This document shows, in pieces, positions 18,598 to 26,709 of a stretch of DNA of 64,000 nt; the stretch's first letter is position 1, and every line of letters starts with the position of its first letter. Position numbers and translations under genes: made by a program. Source of the stretch: J054 sp965221985. GTDB taxonomy: Bacteria; Pseudomonadota; Gammaproteobacteria; Steroidobacterales; GCA-2729495. The notes beneath the pieces were generated by a model. It saw only the letters and a list, made by a program, of their open reading frames with translations. It ran no database searches and had not been told where the DNA came from. The stretch covers positions 2,976,001-3,040,000 of the forward strand of contig OZ244928.1 in NCBI GenBank assembly GCA_965221985.1. The letters are read 5' to 3'.

Positions 18598-19844
18598 GCG
18601 CCGAAAGCCTAAGACATACCGGCAACAGAATAGACCCTGAGGCAATTCGCGAGGATTTTCCAATTCTGCAACAACAGCTGCAGGGCTGCCGGCTGGCCTA
18701 TCTAGACAATGCGGCGTCGACGCAAAGACCACAAGCCGTGATTGATGCAGTGAGCTACTACGAGTCACACGATCATGCCAATGTGCATCGTGGCGTGCAT
18801 AGCCTAAGTCACCGCGCAACCGATGCCTACGAAGGCGCCCGTGAAAAGCTTCGCGATTTTATCAATGCGGCAACAAGTAAAGAAATCATCTTCACCCGCG
18901 GTACGACGGAGTCAATCAATCTGGTCGCAGCCTCCCTGGGGCAAAGTTTCGCCGCGGGTGACGAAATCATTCTCAGTCAACTGGAGCATCACTCTAATAT
19001 TGTGCCCTGGCAAATGCTCGCTGAGCGCACCGGCGCCAATATTCGCGTCATCCCCATCAACCAAGCGGGGGAACTCGATCAGGATGCCTACCGTGATCTA
19101 CTCAATCCCAAGACATGCTTGGTCAGCATCGCGCACGTTTCCAATGCCCTGGGCACCATCAATCCAATCAAGTCAATGATCGCGGCCGCACGCTCCCGGG
19201 GTATTGCAACGCTAGTAGACGGCGCCCAGGCCATGGCACATGAGATTGTCGACGTGGCAGACCTCGACTGCGATTTCTATGCCTTTTCGGGCCATAAAAT
19301 GTTTGCCCCAACGGGCATCGGGGCCCTCTACGCCCGCGAATCAGTGCTGAGCACGCTGCCACCCTGGCAAGGCGGCGGCGATATGATCTTAGCGGTCAGT
19401 TTCAAGGGCACGACTTATAACGACCTGCCCTACCGCTTCGAAGCCGGCACACCCAATATCGCTGGTGCCGTTGGACTCGGCGCTGCCATCAACTATTTGC
19501 AGAACATCGGCCTGCAAGCTATCCAGCTCCATGAATCCGAGCTGCTGAACTATGCGACTGCGCAACTCAGCGCCGTAGAAGGTATAGAGTTTGTGGGCAC
19601 AGCCGAACATAAGGCGGGCGTTCTGTCATTTAATCTGGATGGCATCCATGCCCACGATCTGGGAACGATTTTGGACCATCAAGGCGTTGCCATACGGACT
19701 GGACACCACTGCGCCATGCCCGTGATGGAATTCTTTGGAATTGCCGGCACGGCCCGGGCTTCTCTCGCCTTGTACAACAACCGACAAGACATTGATCAAT
19801 TGGTCGCAGGGATAGAGCAAGCACAAGAGATGTTTCTAGAATGA
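18594..19844 (+). CDS. sufS: SufS cysteine desulfurase
   Basis: 416 residues. PLP-dependent type II desulfurase: pyridoxal lysine in SGHKMFAPTG, active-site cysteine in RTGHHCAMP near residue 370, NVHRGVHSLS and QLEHHSNIVPW also present. It takes sulfur from cysteine and hands it to the SufU-like protein encoded next. Overlaps both neighbours by four bases. Confidence 0.97.
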   Translation: MSAESLRHTGNRIDPEAIREDFPILQQQLQGCRLAYLDNAASTQRPQAVIDAVSYYESHDHANVHRGVHSLSHRATDAYEGAREKLRDFINAATSKEIIFTRGTTESINLVAASLGQSFAAGDEIILSQLEHHSNIVPWQMLAERTGANIRVIPINQAGELDQDAYRDLLNPKTCLVSIAHVSNALGTINPIKSMIAAARSRGIATLVDGAQAMAHEIVDVADLDCDFYAFSGHKMFAPTGIGALYARESVLSTLPPWQGGGDMILAVSFKGTTYNDLPYRFEAGTPNIAGAVGLGAAINYLQNIGLQAIQLHESELLNYATAQLSAVEGIEFVGTAEHKAGVLSFNLDGIHAHDLGTILDHQGVAIRTGHHCAMPVMEFFGIAGTARASLALYNNRQDIDQLVAGIEQAQEMFLE

Positions 19845-20296
19845 GTAATAGCGACAAATTGCGCGAGCTTTATCGAGAAACGGTGCTCGAACACAGTCGC
19901 CAACCGCGAAATTTTCGTCGGATACACAATCCTGATAGAACCGCCGAAGGCCACAACCCCTTGTGTGGCGACAAGATTTGCCTCTACCTCAATCTCGATG
20001 ACAATCATCTGAGTGATGTGGCCTACGAAGCATCAGGCTGCGCCATCTCCTTGGCGGCGGCATCCATGATGACCGAGCAGATGGCCGGACTAGCGGTCCC
20101 AGAAGCGGGGCGGCAGACAGACGAAGTCATCGCGGCCTTCTCAGACCCGGAGGCGGAATTGCCCGGCGAACTTGCAGCACTAGGCGGCGTTCGTGCCTAT
20201 CCGTCACGAATCCGCTGCGCCTTACTCCCCTGGCGAACCTTGCGCGCAGGCTTGGATGCCGAATCCGCAACCGTGAATACCGAGAGTAACAACTGA
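19841..20296 (+). CDS. sufU: SufU-like sulfur acceptor (IscU fold)
   Basis: 151 residues. The three conserved cysteines are present (NPLCGD, SGCAIS, IRCALLPW), and the longer loop before the third cysteine (LAALGGVRAYPSRIRC) is that of SufU rather than IscU. In Bacillus SufU is a zinc protein that accepts sulfur from SufS. Here it takes the place of SufE, which is not in this operon. Downstream of sufS with a four-base overlap. Confidence 0.93.
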   Translation: MSNSDKLRELYRETVLEHSRQPRNFRRIHNPDRTAEGHNPLCGDKICLYLNLDDNHLSDVAYEASGCAISLAAASMMTEQMAGLAVPEAGRQTDEVIAAFSDPEAELPGELAALGGVRAYPSRIRCALLPWRTLRAGLDAESATVNTESNN

Positions 20297-20297
20297 A

Positions 20298-20849
20298 ATG
20301 TTTGGCCAAGAAAGCGAACCGGTAGTCCTGGCGAGGGATTGTGATGCCATCGTCGTACCGGCCGGTGAAGCCGTGACCCTGGAAAAGGGATCGCTGGTTT
20401 ACATCACCCAGGCCATGGGCGGCAGTTTTACCATTTACTTCGAAGGCAATCTCTTGCGCATAGCGGGCAAAGATGCCGACGCCTTACGCAAAGAACCCAT
20501 CAAGCCCCCAGAGCTACCGCCAAATGCCACAGACGAGGAGTTTGAAAAACTCGTATGGGATCAAATGCGTACCATTTTTGATCCGGAGATACCCATCAAT
20601 ATTGTTGAACTGGGGCTCATTTACGAATGCCGGATCTCGATGCTCGATAGCAAGCAACGTTACGTTTACATCGAGATGACCCTGACGGCCATCGGTTGCG
20701 GCATGGGTGAAATTCTCGTGGAAGACGTCAAAGAAAAAGTCGGCATCATTCCCACGGTTGGTAAGGTGGATGTTGAAATGGTATTCGACCCACCCTGGAG
20801 CCAGGACATGATGTCGGAAGCCGCCCAGTTGGAGGCGGGTATTCTATAG
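20298..20849 (+). CDS. sufT: SufT-like Fe-S assembly factor (DUF59)
   Basis: 183 residues. A short N-terminal part (VLARDCDAIVVPAGEAVTLEKGSLVYITQAMGGSFTIYFEG) typical of the SufT group is followed by a DUF59/MIP18 domain from about residue 75 (VWDQMRTIFDPEIPINIVELGLIY, then the TAIGCGMGEILVEDV motif with its cysteine). SufT aids Fe-S maturation in several bacteria; the exact role is not settled. It starts one base after the sufU stop. Confidence 0.92.
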   Translation: MFGQESEPVVLARDCDAIVVPAGEAVTLEKGSLVYITQAMGGSFTIYFEGNLLRIAGKDADALRKEPIKPPELPPNATDEEFEKLVWDQMRTIFDPEIPINIVELGLIYECRISMLDSKQRYVYIEMTLTAIGCGMGEILVEDVKEKVGIIPTVGKVDVEMVFDPPWSQDMMSEAAQLEAGIL

Positions 20850-21373
20850 TGGCCAAGAAACTCAGACGCGTGACCCTCTTGCGACACGCCAAATCTAGCT
20901 GGGATACCCCAGGCCATGCCGATCATGATCGCCCACTCAACAAACGGGGCAAGCGCGATGCACCAATAATGGGTAAACGACTACTCGAGCGCGGCGCTCG
21001 CCCTTCTTTGATTCTTAGTAGCACGGCAAAAAGAGCGCGTGAAACGGCGAAACTTGTTGCGGCCGAGATCAACTATCCGCGCGAATTCATTCAAAGCGAG
21101 GCGGCTTTGTATTTGGCGACACCCGAAAAGATCTTGTCCGTTATCGCCACTCAAGATGACAATTTTCACGATCTGCTCGTAATCGGTCACAATCCCGGCA
21201 TGACCGAGCTAGCCGCGCAGCTATCGGGCCGACCCATCGGCAATCTACCGACGGCGGGTGTCGTCTGCGTCGAATTCAAACTAAATGACTGGTCAGAGCT
21301 GGGTAGCAAGAAGGGCAATTTGTTGTACTTCGACTACCCGAAGGCCCGCGCGCCATTTGGTGCCGGTCATTAG
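20849..21373 (+). CDS. SixA-like histidine phosphatase
   Basis: 174 residues from a GTG that shares one base with the sufT stop. Phosphatase motif LLRHAKSSWDTPGHADHDRPLNKRG, SSTAKRARETAKLV, and the second catalytic His in VIGHNPGMTELA. Related to SixA, which removes phosphate from phosphohistidine. The last codons and the stop (GAGH, then TAG) are encoded by the end repeat of a RAYT element, so the natural C-terminus may have been replaced. Probably co-transcribed with suf; a link to Fe-S work is not evident. Confidence 0.9.
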   Translation: MAKKLRRVTLLRHAKSSWDTPGHADHDRPLNKRGKRDAPIMGKRLLERGARPSLILSSTAKRARETAKLVAAEINYPREFIQSEAALYLATPEKILSVIATQDDNFHDLLVIGHNPGMTELAAQLSGRPIGNLPTAGVVCVEFKLNDWSELGSKKGNLLYFDYPKARAPFGAGH

Positions 21374-21387
21374 TTTATAAGTTTTTT
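21359..21387 (+). repeat. RAYT element end repeat, copy A
   Basis: ggtgccggtcattagtttat followed by aagtttttt. The same sequence occurs at 23815 and, inverted with one difference, at 24796. This copy is joined to a truncated transposase and supplies the stop codon of the SixA-like gene. Confidence 0.9.
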
Positions 21388-21605
21388 CGTCCGCTGCCTC
21401 ATCCATATATGCCCGATGTTTCTTGATCGCGCCGCGGCATGTCGAACCAAACATCGCCGGGACGTAATCTTGTGTAAGCCAGTCGTGTTTCCGGGCACCT
21501 AGATATAAGTTGTGGCTACTCCAGCGGTATTCGCCGGGGTGATCCACCCTGTTTGCCCGCATGGGGTTCACGTGTATATGTCGCACCAGCTCCTTTTAGA
21601 TAGGC
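21388..21605 (-). pseudogene. Truncated RAYT transposase remnant
   Basis: On the minus strand the sequence encodes MRHIHVNPMRANRVDHPGEY, WSSHNLYLGARKHDWLTQDY and VPAMFGSTCRGAIKKHRAYM, clearly like residues about 115-180 of the intact transposase at 23831-24718. The N-terminal part with the HVH motif and the C-terminal helix-turn-helix part (about 325 bases next to the repeat) are both missing. It is a dead internal-deletion copy, somewhat diverged from the intact one. Confidence 0.88.
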
Positions 21606-21969
21606 CTACTATAAATATGCATAGGTGCCAACTCATTTTTCCCCCGCTCTCTAGGGCAAAAACTGTATAAATAATCAGTATAATAGCGCTAAATCGCGCC
21701 AAAAAACGATAGAACTACCTATTTATTTACTGCAGATGATCAGCAATCCAATTGATTGTCAAAGCATTTGCCGGCGTAATTGGCAGCCTAAAATAGGCCC
21801 CAGATTATGACAAAAGATCCAATCCGGTCAAAAGCTTATGGCCGCCCGGAACTTGCTGTTAGGCGATACTCCCTGATAGGATACGGTTCGGATCGATAGA
21901 AAGATCCAAAAAATTTCAGGTCACAAAACTGAATAGCAAGAATAGCTTTTGTTAAGGGGAGGCTACTTG
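21606..21969. other. AT-rich intergenic stretch upstream of the CTERM protein gene
   Basis: About 360 bases with lower GC than its surroundings. It contains AT-rich hexamers that could act as a promoter (for example TATAAATAATCAGTATAAT near 21665), and GGGGAGG just before the downstream ATG. I found no convincing sigma-54 site and no gene. Confidence 0.4.
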
Positions 21970-22653
21970 ATGACGCACCAGCCAACCTTGCGCATGATCG
22001 CAGGGATATACGCATCCATATTATTTCTTGTCGCGGGCACCGCGTCCGCAGCGCCTCTGGGGCTAGATCCAACTGGCTATTTCCCGGATCTAGCAAGCGA
22101 AGGGACCATCGATTACGATAGCACCACGGGTACGTTTACCGTGTCAGACTCCGGAGTCTGGGTAATGAACTTACCACCCGACGGAAGCACGACTGACTTC
22201 ATTAATGGCACTAGCTATACGCTAACCGCAGAGTTCGGTGGCGATGGAATCTTTGATAGCGGTACAGTGGTCATTACCGGATCGTCATTCGGCGGCCACC
22301 CCGACTATTCCGGCCCCAACCTCCTGACTGCCAATCTTACTGATTTCGGATTTGCCGGCACCGGCTCAGCGGGCGTATTTGAATTCACTTTTGATAACGC
22401 GACTGGCGACATGAGTGCCTTTGGTACCCAAGGTGGCATTATTGTCAGCACCTTCGATCTAGCCGGCAGCGGCATTAGCGCCGGAGTCCAATGGGATCCG
22501 TTGGCTAATGGCAACCCCAGCTTTTTCAGTACCGACTTTTCTGGAAACGTGGGCAGCGCTGATACTTTCGTGCCAGTGCCAGCTGCGGTTTGGCTTTTTG
22601 GTTCCGGCTTGCTCGGTTTGATGGGCCTTCGCCGTCGAGACAAAAAGCTTTAA
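21970..22653 (+). CDS. Secreted protein with VPxPA-CTERM sorting tail
   Basis: About 227 residues from the ATG at 21970 (GGGGAGG seven bases upstream). Signal peptide about residues 1-28 (ending TASA-AP), a beta-rich low-complexity body rich in G, T, S and D, and the C-terminal signal VPVPAAVWLFGSGLLGLMGL followed by RRRDKKL. That tail is the exosortase-recognised PEP-CTERM variant: motif, hydrophobic helix, basic end. The protein is likely processed and released or anchored at the cell envelope. No exosortase gene lies in the window. The body resembles that of the next gene. Confidence 0.88.
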   Translation: MTHQPTLRMIAGIYASILFLVAGTASAAPLGLDPTGYFPDLASEGTIDYDSTTGTFTVSDSGVWVMNLPPDGSTTDFINGTSYTLTAEFGGDGIFDSGTVVITGSSFGGHPDYSGPNLLTANLTDFGFAGTGSAGVFEFTFDNATGDMSAFGTQGGIIVSTFDLAGSGISAGVQWDPLANGNPSFFSTDFSGNVGSADTFVPVPAAVWLFGSGLLGLMGLRRRDKKL

Positions 22654-22807
22654 TTAAGAAAGAAGAAGCACTCGAAAACATTAGCTTTCTATTTTTTAAT
22701 AATAAAAATTACGAACGTAAAACAGGATTGGCCCAAACAGCCAGGTCGCGCGCTAGCATGGAGCCAGGTCGCGACGGGTTGGATTTAGGCACTATGCGGA
22801 GACAACT

Positions 22808-23743
22808 ATGACTGTATTCAAACGAATAACGGGTGCGGCATTAGCACTTGTTTTGTGCCTTGCGGCGAATACGGCGCCCGCCGGCAACGGCGCGCTGCTA
22901 GGTGTGCAAATCGATTTTCCCAATATCGAGTTCCTGAGCCTCGCCGGTCAGGGTGCCACCTACGACGGGACCACACTAACCATCACGTCAACGCCGGTCC
23001 TGCTGACGTTCACGTCGGGCGGTGCCGATGAATTCATCGTCGGGGGTAGCCTCACTTTAACTGCAGATATTGATTCCAGTGGCAATTTCACCGGAGGCAG
23101 CTTCACCGTCGATGCGGTCCAGGTAACGGATTCAGCCACAACGACTACCTATACCGGCCCGTTGCTGACTGGCACGGTGACCGACTACGGCATTATCGAC
23201 GTCGGCCCAGTCGGCGGTACTGATCTCGCTGACTTCGAACTCAATGTGACCGGTGGTTCCCTACAGGGCTTGTTTGATGCCGTGGGCACGACGGCTGGCG
23301 CGCAAATTTCCCTAGAGGGCTCTGACTTTTCTGGCAGCTTCGCTTCAGCCTGGAGTGCCACCCGTGCGAAGGGTGACATTGGTCCGATCCCGGGTGGTGA
23401 GCCACCACCCCCGCCGCTGAGCTACGGCTATTGGACGCAACATCCGGAAGCCTGGCCTGTGAGTAGCTTGACAATTTGTGGCGTTAGTCTCGATCAAACC
23501 GCATTGCTGAGTATTCTGGACACGAAGCCGAAGGGCGACAAGACCATTATCATGTCCAAGCAGTTGATCGCAGCCATGCTTAACGTAGCCAATGGCAACA
23601 GCTGCAGCAGCTTAGATGATGCCGAAACCTGGTTGTGTGACCATGGTGGCATCGGCGCTGGCATCAAAAACTGGGACGGTGGCGAAGCGCTGAAGGATGA
23701 CTTAGATGCATTTAATAACGGTGGGTCTTGCCTCCTACCGTAA
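22808..23743 (+). CDS. Secreted protein with GYW-type C-terminal domain
   Basis: 311 residues; GGAG eight bases before the ATG. Signal peptide about 1-25. The first 180 residues form a beta-rich domain like that of the preceding CTERM protein (LGVQIDFPNIEFLSLAGQGA then YDGTTLTIT here; LGLDPTGYFPDLASEGTIDY there). A PPPPP linker leads to a second domain beginning SYGYWTQHPEAWPVSSLTIC, of a kind found in many predicted surface proteins, with KQLIAAMLNVANG and four cysteines. This one lacks the CTERM tail. The two genes are likely a tandem pair that diverged. Function unknown. Confidence 0.8.
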   Translation: MTVFKRITGAALALVLCLAANTAPAGNGALLGVQIDFPNIEFLSLAGQGATYDGTTLTITSTPVLLTFTSGGADEFIVGGSLTLTADIDSSGNFTGGSFTVDAVQVTDSATTTTYTGPLLTGTVTDYGIIDVGPVGGTDLADFELNVTGGSLQGLFDAVGTTAGAQISLEGSDFSGSFASAWSATRAKGDIGPIPGGEPPPPPLSYGYWTQHPEAWPVSSLTICGVSLDQTALLSILDTKPKGDKTIIMSKQLIAAMLNVANGNSCSSLDDAETWLCDHGGIGAGIKNWDGGEALKDDLDAFNNGGSCLLP

Positions 23744-23781
23744 TATCGATCTGATCGGTTATCCGTTCATCGGAAACCAAA

Positions 23782-23814
23782 GGGGCAGTCGCAAGACTGC
23801 CCCTTTTTCTTTTT
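23782..23814 (+). terminator. Rho-independent terminator
   Basis: Perfect nine-base stem ggggcagtc / gactgcccc with a GCAA loop, followed by tttttcttttt. It closes the transcription unit of the two secreted proteins, and a RAYT element sits directly behind its T-run. Confidence 0.95.
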
Positions 23815-24825
23815 GGTGCCGGTCATTAGTTTATAAGTTTTTCTTTCGTCTTAGCCGCCGCATAACCTGCGACAGCGCTGACTGCGAGCGATTGAAGCGA
23901 CGCGCCACTTCGCTAATGCTGGCAACCCCGTTGTCGACGGCTTGGATCGCAATCTTTGCCCGAATTTCAGAATGCAGGTGCGAGCCTCGAGGTAGGCTTA
24001 GCGACTTTTCATCTAGATTGTGTGCCTCGCAAACAGTTGAAACAATTTCATCCAGGGTTTGCGGTGCAGCTGATCTTGATTCATTCGCTAAGATTTTAGT
24101 TAACCAGGTATCGTCGCCGAGCAAGCGATCGTCTGTTTTGCTCCCGCGTCGCAGCTGATCGGTACAAGCTGGCGACGCTGCCTCATCCATGAATGCCCGA
24201 TAGTTCTTGATCGCATCGCGGCGCGTCGAACCAAACATCGCCAGGACGTAATCTTGCGTAAGCCAGTCGTGTTTCTGGGCACCTAGATATAGGTTGTGGC
24301 TACTCCATCGGTATTCAGCTAGGCGATCCACCACGCTTGCCCGTAAGGGGTTCATATGAATATATCGCACCAGCTCCTTTAGATAGTTCTGCTCTTGAAC
24401 CAGGATCGCGCGGTATCGCCGTTCAAACAAATGGCCACTTCGCCGATGACGCCGATTGAAGCGGCGTGCATATTGACTGGCCAAAAATGACATGGCCTGT
24501 CCCAGTGGGTTTGTACCTGCCTGCAAGGCCATGTGCACGTGGTTGCGCATCCAGCAGAACGCGTGGAGACGATGTTCGTAGTCAGCCAGAGTTCTCTCGA
24601 TGATTGATTGCCAGTCTATCCTATCGACCGCGTTCAGGAATACATCCTGGCGTGCGTTACCGCGCAAAATAACATGGTATAAGCCACCAACAACATGTAT
24701 GCGGGGTTTTCGCGACAAAGCCAGCCTTCGACGGCATGAGAAGAATGACGGAGGTTAGCGACGTTTATAGCGTCGATGAATGCGAAAAACTTCGCAAAAA
24801 ACTAATAAACTAATGACCGGCACCA
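23815..24825 (-). mobile_element. Complete RAYT (REP-associated tyrosine transposase) element with inverted end repeats
   Basis: About 1 kb bounded by ggtgccggtcattagtttat-aagttttt at 23815-23843 and its inverse at 24796-24825 (one base differs in about 28). A REP-like hairpin tgcgaa-AAAC-ttcgca sits just inside the right end at 24781-24796. The single gene is the transposase below. The element is wedged between a terminator and the sppA stop codon. No clear target duplication is visible. Confidence 0.85.
23831..24718 (-). CDS. REP-associated tyrosine transposase (Y1, IS200-like) with C-terminal helix-turn-helix
   Basis: 295 residues. MSRKPRIHVVGGLYHVILRG is the typical start; the HUH-type metal motif is MRNHVHMAL near residue 60, and the catalytic tyrosine is probably in LKELVRYIHMNPLRASVV near residue 115. 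After about residue 215 there is an extra domain (RGSHLHSEIRAKIAIQAVDN, then GVASISEVARRFNRSQSALS) that looks like a DnaA C-terminal or TrpR-like helix-turn-helix, known in some RAYT groups. Such enzymes act on REP hairpins as single strands. The gene looks intact. Confidence 0.93.
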   Translation of the reverse strand: MSRKPRIHVVGGLYHVILRGNARQDVFLNAVDRIDWQSIIERTLADYEHRLHAFCWMRNHVHMALQAGTNPLGQAMSFLASQYARRFNRRHRRSGHLFERRYRAILVQEQNYLKELVRYIHMNPLRASVVDRLAEYRWSSHNLYLGAQKHDWLTQDYVLAMFGSTRRDAIKNYRAFMDEAASPACTDQLRRGSKTDDRLLGDDTWLTKILANESRSAAPQTLDEIVSTVCEAHNLDEKSLSLPRGSHLHSEIRAKIAIQAVDNGVASISEVARRFNRSQSALSQVMRRLRRKKNL

Positions 24826-24830
24826 ACTAA

Positions 24831-26690
24831 CTAGTCGCCCGTACAAAAACAATGAAAATACAAACCGCGCGGATCGTTGAAGTGAGCAAGATCAGCGACT
24901 CTGTCACCAATCTCAGTGAGCACAACATTGAACGCTTGATCACGCTGCCAAATTCCGTCAAAACCTAAAACATCCATCCAGCGGCCGAGGCGCAAAACCA
25001 GCTGACTGCTAATTTGCTCGCGCCAAGTCAATTGCGGTTCAACGTAACTCACACCCCAGCTACCGTCGGCGAGACCAGCAGCCTGCGCGGCCGCGGAAAT
25101 CGCCGCGTCTAATCCACCGGCGACATCGACCAGGCCAGTGCTAATGGCATCGCTGCCAATCCACACGCGCCCGCGCGCCAAATTGTCAACGCGCTTAATT
25201 TCCATCCCGCGATTCTCGGCGACCTTGCCAATAAATATCTGGTAAGCATCCTCAACACTGGCTTGCAACACGCGGCGCGCATCCTCGCCCAAGGCGCGAT
25301 CGGGCGAAAGCTGGCCGCTCAGTGAAGTCGTGCCAAATCCGTCGATGCTGACTCCGACCCGCTCCAGCGTGCGCTGGAAGGTCGGCATAAGCGCGCCAAC
25401 GCCGATGGAACCCGTGATGCTTGTAGGCTCAGCAAATATCTTTTCAGCCGGCATGGCTATGTAGTAGCCGCCGGACGCAGCCACGCTGCCCATGGATGCC
25501 ACCAGCGGCTTGTTCGAGTCGCGCAAGCTTTGCAGTGCCTCGAAGATCACTTCAGATGCAAACATACTGCCACCCGGGCTATCCACACGCAGTACTAAGG
25601 CGTCTATGCTGGCATCCTGTGCAGCCTGCTGAACAAGTGCTGCGAAACTATCGCCACCGATGGACCCGGGCTGACTTTGGCCATCGACGATTTGACCGGA
25701 TGCAACCAAGACGCCCACATTGTTGTCGTGGGTCAGGCGCGGCTGCTCACGCCGAAGCGCGGAAAGATAACTGGCGTGATCAATTCCAGACCACTGACCT
25801 TCCTGCTGTTCCGATTCACCCACCAAACGCAGTAACTCGTCATTAACCGCATTCCTGCCACCCAGTTGATCCACAAGCCCGGCTTCAAGAGCTACTTCCG
25901 CTAAATTGCCGCCCGCGAGTTCAACACTATCAGCGAAGCTTTCAACGTAATTCTCGATGGCATTTTCCGGCAAATGCCGTGCAGCCCTGACATCGAGACG
26001 GTAGGCATCCCACAGGGCATTCAGCCAGCGCGCGCTTGAATCCTTATCTTCTTGCGACATGCCGTTGCGCGTAAATGGCTCAACAAAGGACTTGTACTCA
26101 CCGACGCGAAAGACGTTCACATCGACACTCAATTTATCCAATGCATCGCGAAAATAGCTACGAAAGTAGCCGAAGCCGTCGATGTAAACACCACCGAACT
26201 CATGCATATAGATTTCGTCCGCCTGCGACGCGAGGTAGTACTGCGCTTGGGAGTAAGAGTCACCGGTGGCAAGAAGTCGCTTACCTCGCGAACGCAGCTT
26301 TGCTAAGCCCCGACCCAATTCTTGCAATTGCGGTAACCCCCCGCCCTCAAAATTCGCCAGGTCGAGCACCACGGCGCGGACTCTTTCATCGTCGCCCGCA
26401 GCCTCCAGAGCCTCTAGCACATCACGCGTCAGTGTCTCACGCTGCGGGATACCCTGCAGTTCGTCGAGGGCCCGAGTCACCGGGTCCCCGGACAACTTGT
26501 CAACCAAATTGCCGGAAGGATTAACCACCAATGCGACGGAATTGGGCACCCTAATCGGTTTTGCCGACTGTCCGAACAAGGCCAAGACGAATGCGATAAC
26601 CACAAGAAATAATAGGATCTGAACTGCTTTGCTGACGAAGCTAAATATTCGCCACAAACCGGAGAAAAAACTCGCAACTGATTTCTTCAT
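24831..26690 (-). CDS. sppA: Signal peptide peptidase SppA, 67-kDa type
   Basis: 619 residues, the length of the E. coli-type double-domain enzyme. One membrane segment near the N-terminus (about 18-42). The catalytic Lys is in NVFRVGEYKSFVEPF of the first half and the Ser in ASMGSVAASGGYYIAMP of the second half. It cuts leftover signal peptides in the inner membrane. It follows the PQQ-type dehydrogenase gene by 19 bases on the same strand. Confidence 0.95.
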   Translation of the reverse strand: MKKSVASFFSGLWRIFSFVSKAVQILLFLVVIAFVLALFGQSAKPIRVPNSVALVVNPSGNLVDKLSGDPVTRALDELQGIPQRETLTRDVLEALEAAGDDERVRAVVLDLANFEGGGLPQLQELGRGLAKLRSRGKRLLATGDSYSQAQYYLASQADEIYMHEFGGVYIDGFGYFRSYFRDALDKLSVDVNVFRVGEYKSFVEPFTRNGMSQEDKDSSARWLNALWDAYRLDVRAARHLPENAIENYVESFADSVELAGGNLAEVALEAGLVDQLGGRNAVNDELLRLVGESEQQEGQWSGIDHASYLSALRREQPRLTHDNNVGVLVASGQIVDGQSQPGSIGGDSFAALVQQAAQDASIDALVLRVDSPGGSMFASEVIFEALQSLRDSNKPLVASMGSVAASGGYYIAMPAEKIFAEPTSITGSIGVGALMPTFQRTLERVGVSIDGFGTTSLSGQLSPDRALGEDARRVLQASVEDAYQIFIGKVAENRGMEIKRVDNLARGRVWIGSDAISTGLVDVAGGLDAAISAAAQAAGLADGSWGVSYVEPQLTWREQISSQLVLRLGRWMDVLGFDGIWQRDQAFNVVLTEIGDRVADLAHFNDPRGLYFHCFCTGD

Positions 26691-26709
26691 AACGGATTCC
26701 GGGCCGGTT

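Noticed and set aside
21840..21860. Sigma-54 promoter before the CTERM gene
   Set aside because: tggc and ttgc elements are present but separated by too many bases for a -24/-12 promoter.
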